From: Cocos nucifera
Lineage: Eukaryota; Streptophyta; Magnoliopsida; Arecales; Arecaceae
Assembly: GCA_006176705.1 (NCBI GenBank)
Contig: QRFJ01004976.1
Coordinates: forward strand, 27,206-91,205
Direction of reading: 5' to 3'
DNA length: 64,000 bases
The position numbers and the translations under genes are program-made. This document shows positions 10,960 through 23,571 of this stretch, piece by piece (positions within the stretch are counted from its first letter, which is position 1; each line of letters opens with the position of its first letter). A model generated the notes under the pieces. It saw nothing but the letters and a program-made list of their open reading frames with translations, had not been told where the DNA came from and made no database searches.

Positions 10960-13469
10960 TGAAGGAACCAGATTTAGGATTTCATGGGTAGATCTTGAAA
11001 CTTTTTTAAGATCATGCAACGAAAGACTTAAATAAATTAAATATTTATTTAAATAAATATGTAAACACCTAGATCTCAGATCTATTACATGATCAAGGCA
11101 TGATATTAAATTAAAAATTAAAATCAAATAAGAAAGAAAATATTGATCAAATCAATCTAGATCCATACTACATCAAATGCAGGTATGAAGTTAATAGGTC
11201 AGATCTATTACCTAAGCAAGTTAGATATTCTAACTTGCTGATCTAGGCTTGAGGATGAAGTCATGAGCCGCACATGAATCCGACCTCTAGGAATCGTCCA
11301 CACGAGCTCACGAACATGATCAGAGATCTTGATGCAGGAAATCAGCACAGTATGCTAGCACTGTGCTGATCTCTCTTCGACGTTGATCCGATGCTTTCTT
11401 CTTCAAAACTAGGAACATCAGAATAAAAGAGGAAGATTTATGATACTGAAACACCACTCAAAAGCTCACAAAAAGGGAGGAAGAGATCTGGAACAAAAAC
11501 CTTAGAAGAAGACCCTCTTCTTCTTCTTTGCTCTTTTTCTAGAAATCTTGATTTGTGTTTTCAATATCTCCAAGATCTAGATGAATTTTTCTCTAATTTC
11601 TCTACACCAAAGAGGCCTCTCAAATATCTAAAATCTACAAAAATTTTAGCTAAAAATTCCTTTTAAATAAATAGATATATAGAGTTCAAGTTAGGTCAAA
11701 AACCTAGACTAGGAAGGACCAAATAAGGGAAGTTGTTGGGGCGCCCAAGAGACCAAATAAGGGAAGTTGTTGGGGCGCCCAACTCTTGGGCGCCCCCACC
11801 TTTTTTCTGTCGTGGACCAGAAAGGGGGTGCTCAAAAAGATATCCTATTTTACCATAAAAATCAAAGAAAATAAGGAAGAATGGGTCAGCACACTTATGG
11901 AAAGAGTCTTGGTTGATAGGGATTCTATCTCATAGAATTGTTAAGCAAAACTAATTCCCCTTTTAACTTAGTCTTTCAACAAACTTCCATATGAGAAAAA
12001 GGAAGAGAGAAGGGAGGCATGAGAAACCTTGGGCATGGAGATTATTCATGTAAAAATAGAAAGAGAAAAGGCTGGGGCGTGAGGATTAGGTGGCGCAAGG
12101 AATAGGGAGTCTTAGTCACACTAGGACACCTATTTTGACTTGGTCAAACAAGATCTTTTAACCAAATAAAAATAAGAATAAACCAATCCAATTAAATAAG
12201 GCCCTAACCCATTTAAAGATTTAATTAAATTAGATTAAATTAAATTTAATTCTAATTTAATTTTTTAATCAAATTAGAAAATTGGGTTGATCCGAGTTCT
12301 TGTTAGACTAGGACTAGTTCTTCCTTACGCTTGACTTATCCAATAAGCCAATTGATCTTGATCCAATCAAGATCAAATTAAATCTAATTAAATTATATTT
12401 AATTAGATTTAATCTTAGCCTTTTGGTTTAATCAAATTAAGCCAATTAGTAATCAAATTGCTAATCGATCCTCCTACAACACTTGTATTAGGTTAAACAT
12501 CAATCGTATTGATTATTTAATCATAAAATGATTCTAAATCGTGGATCAACCATCCGATCAAAATGTGAAGTCTAATATGTGTGACTTCATAGGTCTGAAC
12601 TTAAGTTGGTAGTATAGAAATAAATTTTTATACTAATCGAAGTGATCATCTAGTAGTGATACTTGACGGTCAGATAGGTCGAAAGGTGTAGAACACCATC
12701 CTTAGAACCCATGCGAATATAGTTTCCATATAATTCATCTCCTTGACCATAATGCTCTTAGGATACTTTAGAGTTCAACTGTCAACTCTGATCAGGTTTT
12801 CCACATTATATTTCAAAATATGAAATCCATCTGATGGATTACCCTGGCTAAGGTTTTGCTATATTGAAATACAGTGATACATTCTTCTCCAACTCTTAAA
12901 ATGGTCAATTTCATCTTGATCACACTCCAACTTTGCAAGTACTTGACTGTGCCCAGAAGCCTTCCATTGTTGAATTAAAAATTTAGTTAGTCTGGTACCA
13001 AAGCATAGTGAGTTGCTTGTAAGTCACTAAGATGATCTTAGGTCTAAGGGATACTTATACCTATATCCCATCAAAGATATTCTCGATAATAGAATGCTCG
13101 AGAGTTGGTGACGTTCGATGATGATGTACCCATACATCTCACCTGTATGCCATACCAGTGTCTCCACACTCCTTGGTTAAGAGAATAACCAATCTATATG
13201 GCATATAGTGATCCATGCTTGATAGATGCTGTCGTCCTAATTAACAGCCTATCATTTGGTCATGAACAAATTTAAGGACTAATCGATAATTCCTCTCTTT
13301 ATCAAAACTAAATAGTCCTAAGGACTTCATCACAACAATGGAGTTCATTAGAAGATGTAAATTTATGATGAAAAAAGATGTCAAAATATTTTTTATTAAT
13401 TAATAAATTAATTACAATATCTCAACCATCAACAGGTTGACGATTGGCCTTGGGACATAATTTCTAACA
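10960..13469 (-). repeat. 3' LTR of B
   Basis: From TGAAGGAACCAG to TTTCTAACA on the plus strand (about 2.5 kb), ending directly at the PPT. It pairs with 19371-21851. It holds a 34-bp tandem duplication at 11717-11782 that the other LTR lacks, a perfect 11-bp inverted repeat at 11772-11796, and the block at 11266-11307 shared by all long LTRs here. Confidence 0.92.
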
Positions 13470-13479
13470 ACTCCCACTT
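13470..13479 (-). other. Polypurine tract of B
   Basis: The minus strand reads AAGTGGGAGT directly before the LTR start TGTTAGAAATTATG. This is a canonical copia PPT position and marks the 3' LTR edge. Confidence 0.85.
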
Positions 13480-13489
13480 ATCCTAAAGC

Positions 13490-14098
13490 CACTTGGCACA
13501 GTATCTAGTACCTATCTTTGACTTATAGTTGTTGAACTCCTTGATTGCAAGGTCTTTAGTGAAGGGGTTGGCTAGGTTCTCCTTTCCGTCGATCTTTTAA
13601 AGATCGATGTCACCACGATCCACGATCTTACGGACCAAATGGAAGCGATGTAGAATGTGCTTTGTCCACTGGTGTGCCTTCGGTTTCTTTGCTTGAGCTA
13701 TGGTGCCAGTGTTGTCATAGTAGAGCAGGACTAGATCATCAATGGAGGGTGCTACTCCGAGCATGATGATGAACTTTCTCAGCCATACAGCTTTTTTTGC
13801 TGCATCTGATGCCGCCATGTACTCTGCTTTGTAAACAAAGTTAGCCACTATATGCTGCTTGGAATTTTTTCAGTAGATGGCTCCACCATTTAGAGTAAAG
13901 ATATATCCGAACACACTTTTACTATCATCATGGTGAGATTGAAAGCTAGAATCTGTAAACCCCACAAGCTTCAGATCTGACTTACCATAAATCAACCATT
14001 GGTCCTTGGTATTTCTCAAATACTTAAGGATGGTTTTAACCATCTTCCAGTGATTTTCTCTAAGATCAGACTAGTATCTACTTACTACTCCTAGTGAG
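13490..14098 (-). pseudogene. pol: B RNase H
   Basis: Minus strand. The open part 13597-13848 shows AEYMAASDAAKKAVWLRKF and YYDNTGTIAQAKKPKAH, then KHILHRFHLVRKIV, which is the C-terminal half of a copia RNase H with its DN and E positions (the usual CDN is YDN here). The upstream half with the TDSSF-type segment lies near 13900-13960 with stops. In the family it removes RNA from the RNA-DNA hybrid. Confidence 0.85.
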
Positions 14099-15230
14099 TA
14101 TGCCACATCTGATCTCGTACATGTCATTGCATTCATAATAGACCCCACTATCGAAGCATATGGAATTTTACTCATACGCTCTCTTTCTTCAGGAGTTGTC
14201 GGACAATCCTTCTTAGAGATAGAAATTTCTTGGCCTATCAAAAAATAGTTCCTTTTGGAATTCTCCATGCCGAACCTCTTCAGCACAGTTTCTATATACG
14301 AGGACTGGGATATACCAAGCATCCTTTTAGATCTATCCCTATAGATCTTTATCCCTAGGATGTAGGATGCTTCACCCAAGTCCTTAATGGAGAACTATGA
14401 TGACAACCAAACTTTTATTGCTTGTAGTGCGGGGATGTCATTTTTTATTAAGAGAATGTCATTCACGTACAAAATAAGGAATACTACTACTGGACCATTT
14501 ATCAATTTGTAAATGCAGGATTCTTCTCCATTCTTAACGAAGCCATACATTTTGATCACTTTATTAAAATGCATGTTTCAACTCTGAGATGCTTGCTTTA
14601 ATCTATAAATGGATCTCTAAAGCCTGCACACCTTGGACTCATCTGTAGATGTAAATCCCTCAGGTTGTATCATATGCACCTCTTCGATTAGCTCTCCATT
14701 TAGGAAAGCCATCTTCACATCCATCTATTAGATCTCATAGTCCAAGTGGGCAGCTATTGCAAGCATTATTCGAATGGATTTGAGTATTGCCACTGGAAAA
14801 AATGTCTCATCATAGTCAATACCATAATGTTGATAATATCCCTTGGCAACCAGACGGGATTTATAGATCTCCACCTTTCCATCTGCACCTCTTTTCCTTT
14901 TAAATATCTATTTACGCCCAATGGATTTAACCCCTTTAGGTGGGTCAACTAATGTCCATACATCATTGACCTTCATGAAATCCATTTCGGATCTCATGGC
15001 TTCTAGCCATTTCTCAGAGTTAGGATCTCTGCATCGCATCTATATAAGTGATCGGATCCTCATCATTCTCATCGAGTTTGATGGGATCACCATCCTGGAT
15101 TAAGAATCCATAGTATCTGTCTGGATGGTGCGGTACTCTATCGGATCGCCTTAGTGATGTAGGTTCACTAGGCTTCGTATCTGATCTGATCAAATCCAAC
15201 TTAGGTTCAACATTTTGTGTCAGACTTTCT
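14071..15230 (-). pseudogene. pol: B reverse transcriptase with altered active site (YVND)
   Basis: Minus strand. GEASYILGIKIYRDRSKRML and MSKIPYASIVGSIMNAM (14071-14379), the FLNGELIEEVHM-type segment near 14680-14720 and the LKSIRI segment mark copia RT. At 14458-14469 the metal-binding motif reads YVND instead of YVDD. Loss of the first Asp of the pair would abolish catalysis according to what is known of RT. Several stops also break the frame. Confidence 0.85.
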
Positions 15231-15232
15231 AT

Positions 15233-16110
15233 CTATTGAACATCATCAAGTTCAACCTTAGAGGCAACAGTTCCTTCACCAAGAAACTCCTTTTCCAAAA
15301 AGGTTGCCCTAAGGCTGATGAACATCTTTTGTTCATCAGCATGGTAGAAATAGTATCCTTTGATCTCTTTTGGATATCCTATGAATGTACACTTATCAGA
15401 CCTAGGTCTAAGTTTATCTGTAATTAACCATTTGACATAAGTCGGGCACCCCCAAACCCTAAGGTGTGAAAGTGCTGGCTTACGTCCTATCCATATCTCA
15501 TATGGGGTTTTAACTACAGACTTACTTGGAACCCTATTTAATAGATAACAAACCAATTTGAGTGCATATCCTCAGAAGGATATCAGCAAGCTGGCAAATT
15601 CCATCATGGATCGGATCATATCTAACAGAATCTGATTCCTCCTTTCAGACACACCATTATGCTGTGGTGTTCTAGGAGTCCATTAGGAGAGAATTCCATT
15701 CTCTCCTAGTTATATGAGAAACTCACTAGAAAGCTATTCTCCTTCTTGATTAGATCGAAGAATTTTAATACTCTTTTCAGTTTATTTTTTTACTTTACTT
15801 TGAAAATCATTTGAATATTTCAAAAGAATCCGACTTATGTTTCATCAGATAGATATATCCATATCTGGATAGATCATCTATGAAAGTGATGAAGTAGACA
15901 TATCCATCTCTGACACTTATGCTTATTGGTCCACATACATCAGTATGTACTAGACCTAAGAGCTCATTGGCTCTCTCACCTTTTTCAATAAAAGGTGATT
16001 TGGTCATTTTACCAAGAAGACAAGACTCACAGGTTGGAAGTGATTCACAATCACTGACTTTGAGGATTTTCTCTTGAGTCAACCTATTTATCCTATTCTT
16101 GTTTATATGA
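15233..16110 (-). pseudogene. pol: B integrase
   Basis: Minus strand. The C-terminal part (15233-15556) has YLLNRVPSKSVVKTPYEIW, LSHLRVWGCPTYVKW and FIGYPKEIKGYYFY. The N-terminal part (15807-16082) has CESCLLGKMTKSPF, LVHTDVCGPIS and FITFIDDLSRYGYIYLMKHK. Between them the frame is broken: TGA follows FEIFK, one extra base shifts the frame, and TAA lies at 15782-15784, shared with A, C and H. Confidence 0.87.
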
Positions 16111-16620
16111 CCTAGTCTATACTATCATAAGTAGATATTTGATATACTATCTAATCTAGAGTGCTTGTCAGTAGAGTAGACTATATTAATAGGTTGTGAT
16201 AACATATATACATCATTGTTCAATTATCCATAGAAAGCAGTAACACCATTCACAATGACATTACAAACTCATTTCTTTATTAAAATTTTATAATTGTTCA
16301 TGATCCAAAAGGCCTACAAAAATGATATTTAAAAAGAAACTAGGACAAAAATGACAATCACTAAGAACAACAGTATGAGATTTAAATACAAGTTTCAAAA
16401 TTTCTAAAGCTAGAACTGAAATTGGTCTTTCATCTCTAACATTCAGGAATCTCTCATCTTGCTCGAATCTTCTATTGACCTGCAACCCCTGCAATGAATT
16501 GCAAATATGGTAAGGGCTATCAGTATCCAATACCGAGTCAGTAATATCATAAATAAAGAAATTGCAAGGAGTTATCATATAAATATCTTACCCAGCAACA
16601 GCTTGCTTCTTTCTCTGCCT
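16111..16620 (-). pseudogene. pol: B protease and pre-integrase segment
   Basis: Minus strand, mostly open at 16288-16578. The aspartic protease motif is DTDSPYHICNS, where copia proteases have D-S/T-G, so the Gly is lost. It continues into ILKLVFKSHTVVLSDCHFCP, the protease C-terminal part. It follows gag directly, as in copia polyproteins. Confidence 0.75.
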
Positions 16621-17452
16621 GTTCGGATCCAAGGAGGCAATGTACTAAGGATAGTTTCTCTTTTAGTGCCCCCACTTCTTACAAAAGAAGCATTCAGCTG
16701 GACTCTTATCGGGCTTGATCTTCCTGGTCTGGCCCTGCATTGATGTCCCAGCCTGAACTTGCACCTTCTTTGTTTTCTTCTTCTTATTCTTCTTTCCTTT
16801 TCTAAAGGATTGAGAATCAGAAGACGGACCTACCACTAAGTTCAGCAACTCTTTATGGAGCTGGTGATCCTTCTCAAAGTTTTGAAGTAACCCTAGTAAG
16901 CCATGGTAGTTTACTTCAGGCTTTGTCATTCTATAATGAGTAAGAAAAGGGAGAGGACTTTGGTAGTGAGTTCAGTATTACATCTTTTCCAAGTTGTTCA
17001 TGCAAGGAAAAGCTGAGTTTGCTCAAGCACTTTATCAGCTTGATCATGTACAGTACATGATCAGTGATAGAGGCTCCATCCTGCATTCTGATCTTGAAGA
17101 TGGTGCAACTAGTCTTGTGCCTCTCAACTTCATCGGGTGTGCTAAAAGAATCCTCCAACACTTGAAGCATTTTATTTGGCTGAGCTGTCTCAAACTGGCG
17201 ACTGAACTCGTCGCTCAATGCAGCCAATATAATGCAGCGCATCATGGTTCGATCACTGAGCTATTTTTGATAAGTGTCTCTGACTGTTCCAAGTGCATTG
17301 GTAGCTGGCTCGTTAGGTGTAGGATCGGTCAGCACATATAGGATCCATTCATGCTCCAGGACAATCTTCAACTTTCGATACCCGCTATCGAAGTTAGATC
17401 CCACCAACTTATCATTGTCCAACAATGATTGGAGCGATTGAAAAGTGGCCAT
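16621..17452 (-). pseudogene. gag: B gag (near full length)
   Basis: Minus strand. The start is chosen at ATG 17452-17450 (MATFQSLQSLLDNDKLVG). The segments GYRKLKIVLEHEWILYVL, then ALSDEFSRQFETAQPNKMLQ, a UBN2-type gag domain, a lysine-rich linker (KGKKNKKKKTKK) and the zinc-knuckle start CFFCKKWGH follow in order. The last part of the knuckle is broken by a stop. Stops also occur near 17262 and 16930. This is the only gag of the A/B/C/H family in the window that keeps its centre. Confidence 0.85.
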
Positions 17453-19357
17453 ATTTGCACAAAGAAAAATCAAAACCTAATTAGTAATTGATTCATTAAA
17501 CCTAAAGATTTGGACTTTAATCAAAAGGTTTCTCCTACTATTTTATTCGAATTGATAGCCTCTGCCTCTAAGTCGAGGAATTATGTTAATTTTTTAGTGG
17601 ATACTAGAATCCACGTAGACTGCACACGAGCCCAACTTTGGTTGGCCAACCCATGTACATCTAAGGGTAGGTTCATAACCAATTGTTTCTCTAAATAATT
17701 TCTAGTAATTAAATTTTGTCCCAGCCCTTGATCAGTTGGCTTTGGCCTTCTCATAAAAGGGTCTAGTTAGGTCCAATCATTAACATGACCATACTTAGTC
17801 CATCTAACTAATGAATGATCAGGCCCAACTTTGGTTGGCCTATCTGACCACCATTTAGAAAGATGTATCAAAATGATCATATAATGAATGATAATTCCAT
17901 CAACTGATAAGCACCAAGCCTTTGGGCCTCCAATGATTATCCAATTGATGGACCCATTATCATCCACTTTAATGGGAGGCTATGATCCAATTATCATATA
18001 ACTGCTTCATTTTAGGAATCTAATAATTTTAAAGAATTTATTTATAGAAGTGAGTAGGTCAGATTAACTAGCTTATCATGATCATCCCAGTGGCTTCACC
18101 AAGTCAGCTTAAGGAAGACCACTAACATGCTGATCTAGGAGCACCTAAATCAGTCACACTGATTTACCTAGCTGACATGGGTTAGCTCGAATAGTCAAGT
18201 GATTCAATCAAAATATAATCTCACCAAAAGGCTAGGTAAGTTCGATCGATGGAAGGGTTTGCCAAAGCTTGCCTTAGATACCATCAAAAATGTCCAGATA
18301 AGTGGGCTGCCAATTAAAAACCATCATTTTGATTTACCTTAGACACCAACTGGTTAAATTAGTTTTAATTAGATCAACCTAACAGTTTATGCTAGACTGC
18401 GTAGCCAAGAATCAAGTTTATCTTGGGTCTTGTTAAAGACATGGACTTGACCAACTACAACTATTGTAATTGATCTAGAGAATCCTTGACCTAATCTAAG
18501 ACAATAATTGATTAGATTTAGTTAATTCTCTAATTAAGTCCATTCTTTAATTTAACCCTAGGTATAACCCAATTAATGGATCTAATCTCCACTAATCATT
18601 TAACCAAATGTGTTATGATTTGTGTCTTAGGATCTTTAATTTACAATCCTAGATTCTAATCAATCAACTTCTTAATTCTCAATTAAGTTTTGGGCTGAGG
18701 GTTGGGGTTCGACTTTTCAAAAATAATTCTCATATTTGTAAAATATTTTTACAACATGGTTCTATCAACCAAGTTGCATGTTTGATTCATAATCAATATA
18801 TAAGTAAAATAAACATAAAACTACTTTAGATCTAATCTAAATTGGTTCATGTAATTGAAACAGTTTCAATAATAATCAATCATAAATCTTCCTAGATCAA
18901 ATCTAACATATTTATGATGATTGAAATTAGATTAAAATATTTTTAATTAGATCATAAAATCTCTTAGATCTAATCTAAAATTTTATAATCAATATTTTAG
19001 ATCAGCACGTACTAGGACAACCTATTCACTATAAGGGATAAACCTTACAGCAGGACAACCTTATGGCAGTCCGTGCAATCTAAAATATTTTATTTTTAAA
19101 TCTAAAATTATTTTAAATCTATTAAATTATAAATAAAATTAGATCAAATCTAATAAATTTATAATTAGAGTTAGATTATCATGAACTAGGACAATCTTTT
19201 TACTGTAAGGGATAAACCTTACAGCAGGACAACCTTATGGTACTTTATGAGATCTAAATTTTTTTAAAAAATTTAGATTTAATAATTAGATTATAAATTA
19301 GATCTAATCTAAGAAATAATCTAAATATACATAAAAATTATGTAATAAGAACCTAGG
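17453..19357 (-). other. Untranslated leader of B
   Basis: Non-coding, about 1.9 kb, colinear with A's leader. It carries two copies of the stem-loop module near 19008-19075 and 19190-19240. The second has an 8-bp stem at 19203-19224 (CTGTAAGG, 6-base loop, CCTTACAG). The ORF at 17767-17967 does not resemble a protein. Confidence 0.6.
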
Positions 19358-19370
19358 CTTTTATACTAAT
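19358..19370 (-). other. Degenerate primer-binding site of B
   Basis: The minus strand reads TAGTATAAAAGC beside the LTR, a mutated form of TGGTATCAGAGC. Its position between leader and LTR supports the call. Confidence 0.65.
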
Positions 19371-21851
19371 TGAAGGAACCAGATCTAGAATTTCACGGGT
19401 AGATCTTGAAACTTTTTCAAGATCATGAAGTGAAAGATTTAAATAAATCAAATATTTATTTAAATAAATATATAAATACTTAGATCTTAGATCTGTTACA
19501 TGATCAAGGAATGATATTAAATCAAAAATTAAAATCAAATAAGAAAGAAAAAGTTGATCAAATCAACCTAGATCTACACTACATCAAATGCAGGTACGAA
19601 GTTAATAGATCAGATATATTACCTGAGTAAGTTAGATATTATAACTTGCTGATCCAGACTTGAGGATGAAGTCATGAGCCACACATGCATCCGACCTCTA
19701 GGAGTCATCCACATGAGTCCACGAACACGATCAGAGATCCTGATGCAGAAAATCAGCACAGTATGCTAGCACTGTGCTGATCTCTCTTCGATGGTTGATC
19801 CGATGCTTTCTTCTTTGAAACTAGGATACTCCAAAATATCAAAAGAAAAGAAGAAGATTTGTGATGTTGTGACACCTCTCAAAATCTCACAAAAAGGAAG
19901 GAAGAGCTCTGGAACAAAAACCCTAGAAGAAGACCCTCTTCTTCTTCTTTGTTCTTTTTCTAGACACCATGATTTGTGTTTTCAATATCTACACGAACTA
20001 GATGAATTTTTCTCTAATTTTTCTTCACCAAAGAGGCCTCTCAAATGTTTAATATATGAAAATTTTAGTTAAAAATTTTCTTTAAATAAAGAGATATGCA
20101 GAGTCCAAGTTAGGTCAAAATACTAGACTAGGAAGGACCAAATAAGGGAAGTTGTTGGGGTGCCCAACTCTTGGGCGCCCCCACCTTTTTTTTTTCTGCC
20201 GTGGACCAGCAAGGGGGGCACACAAAAAAATATCCTCTTTTACCATGAAAATTAAAGAAAATAAGGAAGGATGAATCGGCGGCACACTTATGGAAAGAGT
20301 TTTGGTTGACAAGGATTCTATCTCATAGAATCCTTAAGCAAAATTAATTCCCCTTTTGACTTGGTCTTCCAACAAACACCCATACGAGAAAAAGGAAGAG
20401 AGAAGGGAGGTGTGAGAAATCTTAGGTGTGGAGATTATTCACATAAAAATACAAAGAGAAAAGGGTGGGGCATGAGGATTAGGTGGTGCAAGGAATAGGG
20501 AGTCCTAGTCACACTAGGACTTCTATTTTGACTTGGTCAAACAAGGTCTTTTAACCAAATAAAAATAAGAGTAAATCAATCCAATTAAATAAGACCCTAA
20601 TCCATTTAAAGATTAAATTAAGTTAAATTAAATTAGATTTAATTTTCTAATCAAATTAAAAAATTAGATTGACCCGAGTCCTAGTTAGACTAGGACTAGT
20701 TCTTCCTTGCACTTGACTTATCCAATAAGCCAATTGAACTTGATCCAATCAAGCCCAAACCAAATCTAATTAAATTATATTTAATTAAACTTAATCTCAA
20801 TCTTTTGGCTTAATCAAATTAAGTCAATTAGTAATCGAATTGCTAATCGATCCTCCTGCAATACTTGTACTAGGTTGAACACCAATTGTATTGATTGTTT
20901 AACCCTAAAATGATTCTAAATCGCTGATCAACCACCCAATCGGAATGTAAACTCTAATGTGTGTGACCTCATAGGTCTAAATCTAAGCCAGTAGTATAGA
21001 AATAAATTTTTGTATCAATCAAAATGATCATCTAGCAATGATACCCGACGACTGGATAGGTCAAAAGGTGTAGAACACCATCCTTAGAATCCATGCAAAT
21101 ATAGTTTCTATGTAATTCATCTCCCTGACCATAATGCTCAGAGGACACCTCAAAGTTCAACTATCAACTTTGATCAGATTGTCCACATTGTATTTCAAAA
21201 TATCAAATACATTTGATGGATTATCCTGGCCAAGGTTTTGCTATATTGAAATACAGTTATACATTCTTCTTCAACTCTTAGAGTGGTCAATTCCATCTTG
21301 ATCATACTCTGACTTCACAAGTACTTGGCTGTGCCTAGAAGCCTTCCATTGCTGAATTAAAAATTTAGTTAGTCCAGTATCAAAGCACAGTGAGTTGCTT
21401 GCAAGTCACTGAGATGATCTCAGGTCTAAGAGATACTTATACCTATATCCCATCAGAGACATTCTCGATAGTAGAATGCTCTGGAGTTGGTCACGTTCAA
21501 TGACGATGTACCCATACATCTCACCTATATGCCATACCAGTGTCTCCACACTCCTTAGTTATGAGGTCAAGCAACTTATATGGCATATAGTGACCTATGC
21601 TCGATAGACGCTGTCATCCTAATTAACAACCTATAATTTGATCATGAACAAATTTAAGGACTAATTGATAAATCCTCTCTTTATCGAAACTAAATAGTCC
21701 TAAGAACTTCATGACAACAATGGAGTTCATTAGAAGATGTAAATTTATGATGAAAAAAGATGCCAAAATATTTTTTATTAATTAATATATTAATTATAAT
21801 ATCTTAACCATCAATAGGCTGATGATTGGCCTTGGGATATAATTCTCAATA
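19371..21851 (-). repeat. 5' LTR of B
   Basis: From TGAAGGAACCAG to CTCAATA on the plus strand (about 2.48 kb), pairing with 10960-13469. It is followed directly by GTACC, the TSD. The GC-rich inverted repeat at 20157-20181 has one mismatch relative to the other LTR. It lacks the 34-bp duplication of its partner. Confidence 0.92.
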
Positions 21852-22202
21852 GTACCTATACATCTCACCTATATGCCATACCAGTATCTCCACACTCCTT
21901 GGTTAAGAAGACAACCAACCTATATGGCATATAGTGATCTATTCTCGATAGATGTTGTCATCCTAATTAATAGCTTATCATTTGATCATGAGCAGATTTA
22001 AGGACTAATCAATAAATCTTCTTTTCATCAAAGCTAAATAGTTTTAAGGACTTCATCACAATAATAGAGTTTGTTAGAAGATGAATACCTTATGATGAAA
22101 AATATCAAAAATATATTTTATTTATTAATGAATCAATTATAGATACAATATAGCACAACCATCAATAGACTGATAATTGAGTTTGGGACACATTTTTCAA
22201 TA
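21852..22202 (-). repeat. 5' LTR of A, remaining part after the B insertion
   Basis: The sequence starting GTACCTATACATCTCACC continues exactly where 10959 stops when compared with the intact B LTRs. It ends with TTTTCAATA at 22202, matching the LTR terminus (TTTCTAACA in B). GTACA (10955-10959) and GTACC (21852-21856) are the TSD of B. With the first part this LTR is about 2.5 kb. Confidence 0.9.
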
Positions 22203-23571
22203 GAAGAAGAAAAAATCTGAGAGCCCAGATCATCCAACTTTTGATTAAATTTTTGAAGTGCTAAAATCATAATTTTTGTGCCATCTTATTGAGTGATGAT
22301 AAGTTTTTCAACCCTTCTAGTAATCTTGGCCACTTCTCTAGTTAGTACCTTAATTTGTTCAGAAGGTTTATTATTTTTTTCTAAAATTTTTAGCATTTGA
22401 GATAAATTTATTATTTACTGACTGATCATTTCAATCTGTCCTTTAGATAAAATTCTCTGTTCTTCTAAACTTTGAGTGAATTGGAGTTTGAGGTTAGAAA
22501 ACATGTCATCTAATTTCTTAGAGATCTGTACCATAACTTATTCTACAAAACTATCAATTGAGAGACTCGAAAAAACTACAGGTGTGCAAGGAGAGATTGG
22601 ATGATGTTCTCTAGCAACTGTTCCTGGTGTCGGTATGGGCACAAGGGATGATGGAGGAGCTATAGGTGCTGGAGAGAAAGACCTAGCTAAATCTGAAGAA
22701 GAGTAGGATTCTGATACATGAGGACGTACTTCTTTACCTTCTCTAATCTAAACACCATTTTTCTTCTTGAATTTCATCCGATGCAAAGTTTGAATTGTAT
22801 AGTAATCAGTGTGAGTGAGAGAATTAGAAATTTCTCCTTTCAAGTCAATACCTACTTTGGTGAATAGGAGAGTAAAAACCATTCCATAAGGCACGCAGGC
22901 CTTTTCTTTTGATCTCCCAGTAGCACTTTTAATCTATTTCAGCATCATGAAAGGCAAGTTTAATGGAGTTCCTTCTACCATGTAACTTATTACAGCCAGA
23001 TCTTTTGAGGACAGCCAGTCAAACCTATCGATTCTTGAGAAGAATATTCTACAAATCATACTATGAAGAAGCTTGAGTTCGACCAGGAGAATGTTTGCAT
23101 TTTGAATGTCTCGATGGTCTACATTGTCTCTTCCAAGAAGCCTCTTCAGACCTTCAAAATCATTTTGAAGACTGGGAGCATGAATTCCACCATGTGGCAT
23201 TAGAAGAAGGTGCCTTAATTTTTGTTAATCTAGGATAATTTCTTTTCCCTTAACCTCTAACCAGAGGGAATCAGCATCAATCCTCAGATTTTCAAAATAT
23301 TCTCTAACTAATCGTGCATAGGTGGGTATATCCAAAGAGCAAATTTTTTCCCACCCTTGCTATCGAATCCATGATCCAATCCAAAAATTTTCTTCATTTA
23401 GGAACTCAAAACTGACCTTTCTCCTAGTCGTGATTGCTCTAGAAGGCATTGAAGGTCGATTTGGGGAGGTAGAAGGCGCTGAGCTTGTTGTTCCCCTTTT
23501 TTCAAGCGAACATCCGATTGTTCCTCTGTGCGGTGCTTCTTCAAAACTTTCTCACGAGATTTGGGTGCCAT
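22203..23571 (-). pseudogene. F envelope-like ORF (third ORF of Sireviruses), broken
   Basis: Minus strand, starting at ATG 23571-23569 (MAPKSREKVLKKHRTEEQ). The upstream open codons run through the palindromic spacer and are not taken as coding. A basic N-terminus is followed by a domain with YARLVREYFENLR-type and HGGIHAPSLQNDFEGLKRLL segments, SKDLAVISYMVEG (22934-23200), a proline/serine-rich stretch, and a heptad-like C-terminal region typical of a coiled coil (22205-22560). Several stops interrupt it. The order and the position after RNase H match the envelope-like ORF of Sireviruses. Whether such proteins act as envelopes is not established. The 3' end is cut by element A. Confidence 0.7.

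Larger units (their letters stand above)
10960..21851 (-). mobile_element. Copia element B, full length, inserted in the LTR of A
   Basis: Complete structure on the minus strand: 5' LTR 19371-21851, degenerate PBS, leader, near full-length gag, protease, integrase, RT, RNase H, PPT, 3' LTR 10960-13469. The TSD GTACA/GTACC (one difference) flanks it, and A's LTR resumes directly after it. The LTRs differ visibly by many substitutions and small indels, so the insertion is not recent. It has many stops and a mutated RT active site. Confidence 0.92.
4114..22202 (-). mobile_element. Copia element A, 5' LTR to RNase H border, interrupted by B
   Basis: Read on the minus strand, A has a 5' LTR (22202-21852 plus 10959-8804, split by element B), an initiator-Met PBS, a long leader, a deleted gag, protease remnant, integrase and RT. 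It then stops at 4114 in the SRY/RNase H border, where H is inserted; the rest of A lies left of the window. The right edge at 22202 abuts F's envelope-like ORF, so A is an insertion in F. The single visible candidate TSD is GAAGA at 22203-22207. Confidence 0.85.
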
